In this document: piece by piece, positions 1 through 5,664 of the stretch
Numbering within the stretch: the stretch's first letter is position 1
How the letters are laid out: each line of letters opens with the position of its first letter
DNA from: an uncultured Solobacterium sp.
GTDB taxonomy: Bacteria > Bacillota_I > Bacilli_A > Erysipelotrichales > Erysipelotrichaceae
Direction: 5' to 3'
Length of the DNA: 7,977 nt
Assembly: GCA_927911475.1 (NCBI GenBank)
Contig: CAKMPP010000088.1
Span: 1 to 7,977, forward strand
Made by a program: the position numbers and the translations under genes
Notes under the pieces: model-generated
The model's database searches: none
What the model was told of the DNA's origin: nothing
What the model saw: only the letters and a program-made list of their open reading frames with translations

Positions 1-5
1 TAATT

Positions 6-37
6 AAAATAAAATCCCTTTTTTGGGATTTTATTTT
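6..37 (+). terminator. Intrinsic terminator of an upstream gene outside the window
   Basis: A perfect 13-bp inverted repeat (6-18 with 25-37) encloses a six-T loop. The stem has a GGG/CCC core next to the loop and A/T-rich flanks, so either strand could supply the U-tract. It most likely ends transcription of a gene to the left. In many Firmicutes that neighbour of ssrA is smpB, but this cannot be seen here. Confidence 0.85.
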
Positions 38-46
38 TAAACCTTT

Positions 47-81
47 AGTTTCATTTTTAGCAAGGTACTTGCAATGAAACT
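47..81. repeat. Inverted repeat overlapping the ssrA -35 box
   Basis: Outer arms AGTTTCAT (47-54) and ATGAAACT (74-81) are perfectly complementary. A nested hairpin GCAAG (60-64)/CTTGC (68-72) with a three-base loop lies inside. The right side covers the -35 hexamer of the ssrA promoter (69-74). It could be an operator or simply part of the upstream gene's 3' end structure; the sequence does not decide between them. Confidence 0.5.
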
Positions 82-97
82 TGTAGCGTGATATATT
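69..97 (+). promoter_or_regulatory. Sigma-A-type promoter of ssrA
   Basis: TTGCAA (69-74) is separated by exactly 17 bp from TATATT (92-97), and TG at 89-90 one base before the -10 makes it an extended -10 promoter. Initiation would fall near 104, giving a leader of about 18 nt that RNase P would remove to form the mature tmRNA 5' end at 122. Confidence 0.65.
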
Positions 98-121
98 CCA
101 ATTGCGTTACAAATAACGAAT

Positions 122-474
122 GGGGCTGTCATGGTTTCGACAGGTTTATGTTTGATTTGTGCGGCAGTGGATTGGTGACCTAATCACTAAATAAATTTAA
201 ACGCAAATAGAACAAATAGTTTCGCTTTTGCTGCCTAAGAACGCTTGATGCGTTGCAGCAACCCAATCAATGCTTTAGCCATTCTGTATTGATTGCGTAA
301 ATAAATGGATACGGTGAACCCAATGCCTGTAGGGGGAACCCGACAATTTACAGGTAAATTCAATAACTTGTTCGCTCACTGTCGTGGTTATTGTCTTACT
401 TTACAGTGAGATAAACTGTAGATGCGCAAATGTGGGACTATTCTTGGACAGGAGTTCGACTCTCCTCAGCTCCA
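122..474 (+). ncRNA. ssrA: Transfer-messenger RNA (tmRNA)
   Basis: tmRNA with SmpB rescues stalled ribosomes and adds a degradation tag to the unfinished protein. The 5' end GGGGCTG (122-128) pairs with CAGCTCC (467-473) as the tRNA-like acceptor stem, followed by discriminator A474. A T-arm is visible: AGGAG (450-454), loop TTCGACT, CTCCT (462-466). After the tag frame, the nested helix TTGCTGC (228-234)/GCAGCAA (255-261) with AACGC/GCGTT carries the tag stop codon in its internal loop, as in other one-piece tmRNAs. The length of 353 nt is normal. The genome encodes CTA, not CCA, after the discriminator, so the tail must be added by the CCA-adding enzyme. The gene has its own promoter and terminator. 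Confidence 0.97.
203..238 (+). other. tmRNA tag-peptide reading frame (ANRTNSFAFAA)
   Basis: The resume codon GCA (203-205) follows a TTTAAAC context similar to that of other tmRNAs. The frame reads ANRTNSFAFAA and stops at TAA (236-238). The TNSF core matches the Bacillus-type tag. The C-terminus is AFAA rather than the usual ALAA, so the penultimate recognition Leu is Phe. The resume position is inferred by homology; the stop and C-terminal residues are clear. Confidence 0.85.
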
Positions 475-481
475 CTAAAAG

Positions 482-510
482 AAAAACGACTTTTAAAGTC
501 GTTTTTATTA
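482..510 (+). terminator. ssrA intrinsic terminator
   Basis: Inverted repeat AAAAACGAC (482-490)/GTCGTTTTT (498-506) starts 7 nt after the tmRNA discriminator base and runs directly into a T-tract. This closes ssrA as a single-gene transcript. Confidence 0.9.
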
Positions 511-570
511 TGACCATGTATAAAGAATTTGAATATTGTGAATCACATTGTTAGTTATAGTGAACTGTGC

Positions 571-600
571 TAATCTAAAACTGAAGTTAGATTAAATTTT
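571..600 (+). repeat. A/T-rich inverted repeat upstream of the ATC-hydrolase-like gene
   Basis: TAATCTAA (571-578) and TTAGATTA (587-594) are perfect 8-bp arms with an 8-nt spacer, followed by AAATTTT. With only one G/C pair per arm it is a weak terminator at best. An operator or second terminator behind ssrA are both possible. No convincing -35/-10 pair was found between 511 and 667. Confidence 0.4.
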
Positions 601-667
601 GAGCTAATAATGAAGTTGTTATGTGTGTTTTTGACTGTAAGTATAACCGAAAGGAATAGTGATAAGA

Positions 668-1390
668 ATGCTAAGTCAGAAAGAAAAGGAAACAATTACA
701 AGAAAGTATCAAAAGCGAATGAAAACTGCATGTCAAAATTTACTTGCAAAAAGATATGGTGTAGATAAGGTAGAACCTTATTGGCAAAAGATAGAAGAAC
801 GATATAATCAAATCTTGGATGAAGCACCAGATATTGGCGGTGAAGCAAATTCAATGAGTCATAATCTCTATGAAGTAGCGTGGATAATTGCTCTCTATGA
901 TGTGGTAGGAAGAAACTTAACAAAGGAAGAGATAGATACTGTAATTCATGATGTTATGGAAGATGGTTTGAATACTCTTCACAAAATTCCAGGTAAGTTT
1001 TTGCTCGAAAGAAAGTTTATACGAAATCTTATCATCAAATCGTTAGATAAATATCAGAAAAAACTAGAGCCACATCTACACAAAGATTGGCATAATACAT
1101 GGGGCATGGAAGTACAACATGATATCGATGATGGTGTTCACTTCGTACTAAGAGGATGTCCGATTAAAGACTATTGCCAGAAACATGAAATGATGGAGAT
1201 CTTGCCACATTTTTGTAATATGGATCATCAGATGATACAAGCATTGCAACTATACCTAATACGATCAAAAACATGTTCTAATGGTGATGACATATGTGAG
1301 TATACAATTGTTACAAATGAAAATCCTTTGGTAGAAAATAATCCTATTTTTGTTAAGGATGATGGATTGATTCTGACAAAGAAAATATAA
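668..1390 (+). CDS. L-2-amino-thiazoline-4-carboxylic acid hydrolase (ATC hydrolase) family protein
   Basis: A soluble 240-residue protein with the C-terminal pattern of the ATC-hydrolase-like family: a Gly-Cys-Pro near 166-168, a second Cys about six residues on, then His-Phe-Cys with a following Asp, an Arg-x-Lys-Thr segment, and Gly-Asp-Asp-Ile-Cys just before the final strand. The named founding activity is opening the thiazoline ring on the way to L-cysteine in Pseudomonas, but most Firmicute members have no tested substrate, so the reaction here is unknown. ATG at 668 is chosen over GTG at 659: the Shine-Dalgarno AAAGGA (650-655) lies too close to the GTG, while its spacing to the ATG is workable though long. 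No signal peptide or membrane segment is visible. The gene is alone, between the ssrA terminator and a membrane-protein gene. Confidence 0.8.
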   Translation: MLSQKEKETITRKYQKRMKTACQNLLAKRYGVDKVEPYWQKIEERYNQILDEAPDIGGEANSMSHNLYEVAWIIALYDVVGRNLTKEEIDTVIHDVMEDGLNTLHKIPGKFLLERKFIRNLIIKSLDKYQKKLEPHLHKDWHNTWGMEVQHDIDDGVHFVLRGCPIKDYCQKHEMMEILPHFCNMDHQMIQALQLYLIRSKTCSNGDDICEYTIVTNENPLVENNPIFVKDDGLILTKKI

Positions 1391-1460
1391 GTTCAAATAC
1401 TGAAAAATATAAGAATTTTTTAGTAAGATGTGTTTCCAATGATTTCTTTTATGATTTTGG

Positions 1461-1487
1461 TGATACTATAGTTCTATGGAAAAGGAG
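1461..1487 (+). promoter_or_regulatory. Possible extended -10 promoter and RBS of the DUF308 gene
   Basis: TG-A-TACTAT (1461-1469) resembles an extended -10 element, but no good -35 lies 16-18 bp upstream. A clear AAAGGAG (1481-1487) follows, five bases before the ATG at 1493. The ribosome binding site is firm; the promoter is a weak call. Confidence 0.3.
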
Positions 1488-1492
1488 TTACT

Positions 1493-2138
1493 ATGTTAAA
1501 ACAAATTAAATGGAGATCTATATTAGTTGGAATTGGATATATTCTTGCAGGTTTATTATTAATCGTTTATCCAGAAAGTAGTAGAGATCTCATTGCGTAT
1601 GTGTTAGGTATTGCATTAGTTGTATATGGTATTGTTTCTCTTACAACATACTTTGTTATCAATGTAAAAGAAAGCTTGCGTCGTAATGAATTCTCGATTG
1701 GCATTATGGCAATCTTAGGTGGTCTTATCATTATCTTTAAACAACAAATCTTACTGGATATTATTCCAATCCTACTTGGACTGGTTATTATTGCGGATGG
1801 TTTTGATAAGTTACAAAATGCAGTCGTTGCGAAACGAATAGGTTCATCCCAATACGCAACGTACATTGTATTAGCAGCTGTTTCTATCGTACTTGGTTTT
1901 GTTGTTATGTTTGTTTTGAATGGAGCAGAACTACAAAAAAATCTTGTTTGTTGTAATTGGGGTAAGCTTAGTTTACTGTGGAGTATCTGATATCTTCGTA
2001 GTCTTATTTATTGCAGATAAATTCCATAAGTTCTTGAAGAGTTTCGAAGTAAATGGAAAGATTGTTGATGCGGAAGTTGAAGAAGAAAGAGTAGTAGAAA
2101 CCGAAAAAGAAACGAGTGAAGAAGAGAAGTCGGAATAG
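1493..2138 (+). pseudogene. DUF308/HdeD-type six-helix membrane protein, frameshifted as sequenced
   Basis: The first frame (1493-1990) gives five hydrophobic helices at about residues 10-27, 33-56, 68-83, 86-102 and 122-142, arranged as Gly-rich pairs typical of DUF308/HdeD proteins. After residue 149 it turns into an implausible Cys/Trp-rich tail. The next frame (1920-2138) instead continues with the missing sixth helix (KILFVVIGVSLVYCGVSDIF), a basic stretch and a Glu-rich cytoplasmic tail. The switch falls in the A7 run 1935-1941: with six A the gene would be one 214-residue protein. The terminator overlapping the stop at 2138 also supports the joined form. Candidates are a sequence error, a real mutation or RNA-polymerase slippage. 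Family function is poorly known; HdeD of E. coli is linked to acid resistance. No function is assigned here. Confidence 0.8.
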
Positions 2139-2155
2139 CCTGACTTCTCATTTTC
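2124..2155 (+). terminator. Intrinsic terminator overlapping the DUF308 gene stop
   Basis: GAGAAGTCGG (2124-2133) pairs with CTGACTTCTC (2140-2149, one G-U pair) around a six-base loop holding part of the TAG stop, then ATTTTC follows. The short U-tract makes it moderate in strength. Its position marks 2138 as the true end of the upstream gene. Confidence 0.7.
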
Positions 2156-2173
2156 GATACAATCACTTAAAAT
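2145..2173 (+). promoter_or_regulatory. Possible promoter of the lgt-rpiB operon
   Basis: TTCTCA (2145-2150) is 17 bp from TAAAAT (2168-2173). The -35 matches four of six consensus bases and lies in the 3' arm of the preceding terminator. Initiation near 2180 would leave a very short leader before the RBS GGAGGA (2182-2187). An alternative -10, TACAAT at 2158-2163, has no -35. Confidence 0.35.
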
Positions 2174-2195
2174 AGATACATGGAGGAAGTTTTTA

Positions 2196-2968
2196 ATGTT
2201 TAATGATTGGTTTAAAATTGGTCCTATAACTGTACATGGATATGGATTCATGATTGCAGTTGGCATTTTGTTTGCGTTCTGGTTATCAGAACGTCTAGCA
2301 AAAAAACAAGGACTAGAATATGAAAAGATTGATGGAATGATATTCTTTATCATCATCTTTGGATTTATTGGAGCGAAGTTACTCTATATTGCGACGGTGT
2401 GGGATACATTCTTGAAAAATCCTGTTGTAATTTTGAGTAATGAAGGATTTGTAGTTTATGGTGGTATCATCGCTGGTATTATTGCGGCGTGGATTTACTG
2501 TAAATGGAAAAGTGGGACTTCATGAAGTATGCAAACGTATTAATGCCTGCGGTTTCACTTGGTCAAGGCTTTGGACGTATTGGATGTTTCTTTGCGGGAT
2601 GCTGCTATGGTATTCAAACAACGGCTTGGTATGGTGTTGAGTTCCCGGCTGAGTCTCTTGGACCTGGTGCTGGTATCAAGGTTATTCCTACAGAGTTAAT
2701 TTCTTCTGCTGGTAACTTCTTAATCTTCGCATTCTTATTGAGAAACTTATTGAAGGGCAAGCATCCTGAAGATACAGCAGCATGGTATTTAGTTCTTTAT
2801 GGATTAGGTAGATTCTTAGTAGAGTTCTTACGTGGTGATTTAATCCGTGGACAGATTTGGATCTTCTCAACATCGCAGTTTATTTCTATCTTTGTATTCT
2901 TAGCAGGAGCATTCTTGTTATGGTATAGACAGAATCATTCAGATTTGAAAAAGGAGGTAGCCGCATGA
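2196..2968 (+). pseudogene. lgt: Prolipoprotein diacylglyceryl transferase (Lgt), frameshifted as sequenced
   Basis: Lgt moves diacylglycerol from phosphatidylglycerol to the lipobox Cys of prelipoproteins in the membrane. The first frame (2196-2525) holds the HGYG motif (residues 14-17), early helices and a YGG motif (88-90). The second (from about 2504 to 2968) holds GRIGCFFAGCCYG, the late GRFLVEFLRGD motif (205-215) and the last helix. They join smoothly as CKWK-KWDFMK if the A4 run at 2508-2511 had five A, giving a normal 257-residue Lgt. GGAGGA at 2182-2187 sets the start. The family's usual Asn and Glu of the GRxGNxxNxE signature are Cys here (131, 136), and the usual catalytic-region His is Tyr88, while the conserved Arg128, Arg206 and Glu210 remain. 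The stop overlaps the rpiB start by four bases. Confidence 0.9.
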
Positions 2969-3411
2969 GAATCGGTATTGCAAATGACCACGCATCCGTA
3001 GAGATGAAGAAGGAACTTGTTGCATATCTTGAATCACAAGGTCATGAGGTTGTTAACTACGGTACAGATTTATCTGAAAGCACAGATTATCCTATCTGGG
3101 GTGAAAAGGTATCAATGGCTGTTGTAAATGGTGAAGTAGAACGTGGTATCGCAATCTGTGGAACTGGTGTTGGAATCGGTATTGCATGTAATAAAGTTAA
3201 AGGTATTCGTGCATGTATCTGCTCTGAACCATATAGTGCTAGATATTCAAGACTACATAATAACGCAAATATCATTGCGTTTGGTTCAAGAGTCATTGGA
3301 ATCGAAACAGCGAAGATGCTTGTAGATGAATTCATGAATACTGAATTTGAAGGTGGTCGCCATGAACGTAGAGTTAATATGGTGATGGACATTGAAGCGA
3401 GAAACTTTTAA
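2965..3411 (+). CDS. rpiB: Ribose-5-phosphate isomerase B (RpiB/LacA/LacB family)
   Basis: It interconverts ribose 5-phosphate and ribulose 5-phosphate in the non-oxidative pentose phosphate pathway, as a cytosolic dimer. The 148-residue length is typical. Visible family features are the N-terminal Asp8-His9, the catalytic-base Cys65 in CGTGVG followed by ACNKVKGIRA, His98 in the HNNAN segment, then AFGSR and an Arg/His-rich GGRHERRV near the end that would bind phosphate. Related enzymes act on galactose 6-phosphate (LacA/LacB) or allose 6-phosphate; the single gene and absence of lac neighbours favour RpiB. AAGGAGG (2951-2957) has 7-nt spacing to the ATG, and the ATGA overlap with lgt indicates translational coupling in one operon. 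Confidence 0.93.
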   Translation: MRIGIANDHASVEMKKELVAYLESQGHEVVNYGTDLSESTDYPIWGEKVSMAVVNGEVERGIAICGTGVGIGIACNKVKGIRACICSEPYSARYSRLHNNANIIAFGSRVIGIETAKMLVDEFMNTEFEGGRHERRVNMVMDIEARNF

Positions 3412-3436
3412 CCGGTGAATGCCGGTTTTTTCTTTT
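3410..3436 (+). terminator. rpiB intrinsic terminator
   Basis: AACCGG (3410-3415) pairs with CCGGTT (3422-3427) around a six-base loop and runs into TTTTTTCTTTT. The stem begins inside the rpiB stop codon, ending the lgt-rpiB transcript before the convergent ftsH. Confidence 0.9.
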
Positions 3437-3440
3437 GGCA

Positions 3441-3468
3441 AAAAGAAAAACCTTCACGAATGTGAAGG
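3441..3468 (-). terminator. ftsH intrinsic terminator
   Basis: On the minus strand CCTTCAC (from 3468) and GTGAAGG (ending at 3451) form a perfect 7-bp stem with a four-base loop, followed by TTTTTCTTTT. It begins directly after the ftsH TAG stop and stands back-to-back with the rpiB terminator. Confidence 0.9.
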
Positions 3469-5328
3469 CTATTGTACTACTGGTAATTCAAAGTCTTCTT
3501 TCTTTTCAAGAATCGCCATGAATTCTTCGCCAGTAATTGTTTCTTTTTGATATAAGAACTGTGCAATTCGATCAAGATCTGCTTTATGTTTCGTTAATAG
3601 TTGTTTTGCTTTTTCGTGTTGTTGTTTCACGAGTGCTACAACCTTTTGGTCAATTGTTGAAGCTGTACCATCTGAACATGCAAGTGATGCATCACCACCA
3701 AGGTATTTGTTATTTACAGTTTCCATTGCGACCATATCGAATTCATCACTCATACCATAACGCGTAATCATAGCACGAGCAATCTTTGTTGCTTGTTCGA
3801 TATCGTTGGAAGCACCTGTAGTAACTTGTCCAAATTCAACTTCTTCTGCTGCACGACCACCTGTAAGTGTCGCAATACGGTTTTCTAATTCAGACTTTGT
3901 GTAAAGAGGATGGTTACCTTCTTCTACCTGCATTGTATAACCGAGGGCACCACTTGTACGTGGGATGATTGTAATCTTCTGCACAGGTGCACTATGTGTC
4001 TGTAGTGCTGCAACTAATGCATGTCCTACTTCGTGATATGCAACAACTAACTTTTCTTTATCTGTTAAAATTGCATTCTTCTTTTGATATCCTGCAATAA
4101 CAACTTCGATACTTTCTTCTAAGTCTTTCTGACTCACTGCATTTCTCTTTTCACGTACAGCACGTAGAGCTGCTTCGTTGATGATGTTCGCAAGTTCTGC
4201 ACCAGAGGCACCAGAAGCCATACGTGCAACTACGTTATAATCAATGCCTGGCTCTGTCTTAACTTTCTTTGCGTGTACCTTTAAGATATCTTCACGACCT
4301 TGAAGGTCAGGTAACTCAACTGGTACACGACGGTCAAATCTTCCTGGACGTAGTAGAGCAGGATCTAGATTTTCAGGACGGTTTGTAGCTGCTAGTACGA
4401 CAATACCATTATTGCCTTCAAATCCATCCATTTCTGTAAGTAATTGGTTTAATGTTTGTTCGCGTTCATCATTACCACCAAAGTTACCTGCATTACGTTT
4501 ACCACCAATCGCATCGATTTCATCGATGAATACAATACATGGTGCTTTTTCTTTTGCGTCTTTGAATAAGCTACGAACTTTGGAAGCACCCATACCTACG
4601 AACATCTCTACAAACTCTGAACCTGAGATAGAGAAGAATGGTACGTTTGATTCACCTGCAACTGCCTTTGCAAGCATGGTCTTACCTGTTCCTGGAGGAC
4701 CAACTAAGAGAATACCTTTTGGCATAGTTGCACCAATGGATTTAAACTGATTTGGATCATGTAGGTAATTTACAATTTCCTGCAGATTTTCCTTAGCTTC
4801 ATCTTCACCAGCAACATCGTGGAAACGAATTGTTGTCTTGTCTTTATCGTATACACGAGCATTTGACTTACCTAGGTTAAACATACCACCTAGACCGCCA
4901 CCTCCAAGTGGAGAATCTTTTCCGCCACCTTGCATTGTACGGTTAACATAGCGCATTAACATTACCGCAATAATGATTGGAAGGATCCAACCAAAGAAGA
5001 TGTTCATAAACAGTGAACCCTGTTGTACACGTGTACCAGAGAATTTCACATCATGACTTTCGAGACGGTCAATTAAATCAGGGTCATTTACTTTTACAGT
5101 AGAGTATACTGTATCGCCATCTTTGAGCTTGTATGTAATTTGAGAAGACTCAATTGTCACCTCATCAATTTTGTCATCGGTGGTTTGTTGAATAAATGTA
5201 CTATAAGGAACTTCTTCAATTTGTGCCTGCTGAAGTACAGGTCGTAAAACCAAGTTGAGTAATACTAATACAATTGCGACAAATGCATAGTAGTACACAA
5301 GAGGTTTTTTCTTCTTGTTATCATTCAT
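3469..5328 (-). CDS. ftsH: ATP-dependent zinc metalloprotease FtsH
   Basis: FtsH is a membrane-anchored AAA+ protease, normally a hexamer, that degrades membrane and short-lived soluble proteins. In order: a basic N-terminus, membrane helix at about residues 11-29, an extracellular domain (about 35-105), second helix (about 107-126), a Gly-rich linker, Walker A GPPGTGKT (210-217), pore motif FVG (243-245), Walker B IVFIDE (265-270), second region of homology ending LLRPGRFDRR (325-334), zinc motif HEVGH (432-436) and the third zinc ligand Asp509 in SNDIEQA. At 619 residues it is full length and all key residues are present. A start at 5370 would lie inside the CIRCE spacer; AAAGGAGT (5336-5343) instead places the start at 5328, so 14 upstream codons are excluded. 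The gene is monocistronic. The CIRCE element indicates heat-shock control by HrcA. Confidence 0.98.
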   Translation of the reverse strand: MNDNKKKKPLVYYYAFVAIVLVLLNLVLRPVLQQAQIEEVPYSTFIQQTTDDKIDEVTIESSQITYKLKDGDTVYSTVKVNDPDLIDRLESHDVKFSGTRVQQGSLFMNIFFGWILPIIIAVMLMRYVNRTMQGGGKDSPLGGGGLGGMFNLGKSNARVYDKDKTTIRFHDVAGEDEAKENLQEIVNYLHDPNQFKSIGATMPKGILLVGPPGTGKTMLAKAVAGESNVPFFSISGSEFVEMFVGMGASKVRSLFKDAKEKAPCIVFIDEIDAIGGKRNAGNFGGNDEREQTLNQLLTEMDGFEGNNGIVVLAATNRPENLDPALLRPGRFDRRVPVELPDLQGREDILKVHAKKVKTEPGIDYNVVARMASGASGAELANIINEAALRAVREKRNAVSQKDLEESIEVVIAGYQKKNAILTDKEKLVVAYHEVGHALVAALQTHSAPVQKITIIPRTSGALGYTMQVEEGNHPLYTKSELENRIATLTGGRAAEEVEFGQVTTGASNDIEQATKIARAMITRYGMSDEFDMVAMETVNNKYLGGDASLACSDGTASTIDQKVVALVKQQHEKAKQLLTKHKADLDRIAQFLYQKETITGEEFMAILEKKEDFELPVVQ

Positions 5329-5357
5329 ATATAAAACTCCTTTCGGATAAAAAGATT

Positions 5358-5384
5358 TTAGCACATTCATATATTGAGTGCTAA
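5358..5384 (-). promoter_or_regulatory. CIRCE operator (HrcA binding site) upstream of ftsH
   Basis: Read on the ftsH strand, the arm TTAGCACTC (5384-5376) is a perfect CIRCE half-site, followed by a 9-nt spacer and ATGTGCTAA (5366-5358), which differs from GAGTGCTAA at two positions. The 9-9-9 geometry is exact, with 16 of 18 arm bases matching. It lies 30 bp upstream of the ftsH ATG, in the presumed 5' leader, where HrcA repressor would block transcription until heat or misfolding stress. HrcA itself is not in the window. Confidence 0.9.
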
Positions 5385-5410
5385 TAAAATACTATGTGAT
5401 TTCGTGTGAA
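5383..5410 (-). promoter_or_regulatory. Probable ftsH promoter adjoining CIRCE
   Basis: On the minus strand TTCACA (5410-5405, five of six -35 bases) is 16 bp from TTTATT (5388-5383, four of six -10 bases). Initiation would fall inside the CIRCE element, the usual arrangement for HrcA repression. The -10 is weak, so the exact start is uncertain. Confidence 0.45.
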
Positions 5411-5664
5411 AAAATGATGTAGCATATAAGAGATGGATAAAAATTTCTTATAATAGAAGAAAATAAGCAGTGAGAAACTACTAGAAATTTTGATAAAGTA
5501 TTCTTTCTAGATTAGAATGTGACGTTTTGAATATAATTAGAATTAGAAAAGTTTTCCATCCAGAGGAACTGGGACAGTTTTCCTAAGAATATGTACTTAA
5601 ACCAAAAAGTTGTAGTTCAAAGAAAGTAGTAGAAAATCTTTTATGGAAGGGTGATTATATAAAA
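5411..5664. other. AT-rich intergenic region between ftsH and the GNAT gene
   Basis: No supported coding frame is present. Visible items are an inverted repeat TATAAGA (5425-5431)/TCTTATA (5446-5452); plus-strand TATAAT hexamers at 5449-5454 and 5532-5537, neither with a good -35; an inverted repeat CTAGAAA (5481-5487)/TTTCTAG (5504-5510); a direct repeat AGTTTTCC (5550-5557 and 5576-5583) that brackets a small hairpin TCCAG/CTGGG (5559-5573). Transcription from the second TATAAT would give a leader of about 120 nt. No riboswitch class I know fits. Confidence 0.5.

Noticed and set aside
537..547. TGTGA-A-TCACA palindrome behind ssrA, resembling a CRP half-site pair
   Set aside because: CRP sites need a six-base spacer, not one, and it is more than 100 bp from the next gene. 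Five-base arms are likely by chance in AT-rich DNA.
696..923. 75-codon minus-strand open frame inside the ATC-hydrolase-like gene
   Set aside because: It is a composition shadow of the plus-strand gene with no promoter, RBS or plausible protein.
1391..1492. Terminator between the ATC-hydrolase-like gene and the DUF308 gene
   Set aside because: Only a six-pair all-A/T stem near 1403-1421 is present, too weak to call; read-through into the next gene remains possible.
2504..2541. Programmed -1 ribosomal frameshift in lgt
   Set aside because: The zero-frame codons AAA AGT preceded by G do not form an X-XXY-YYZ slippery site, and re-pairing of tRNA-Lys on GAA would mismatch at the first position. 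No downstream stimulatory stem was evident.
4412..4750. 112-codon plus-strand open frame opposite ftsH
   Set aside because: It is antisense to the highly conserved AAA domain, has no ribosome binding site and no family resemblance; it is a shadow of ftsH codon usage.
5329..5370. Longer ftsH start at 5370 adding 14 residues
   Set aside because: That ATG lies in the CIRCE spacer and has no ribosome binding site, while AAAGGAG with good spacing precedes the ATG at 5328, which gives the normal FtsH N-terminus.
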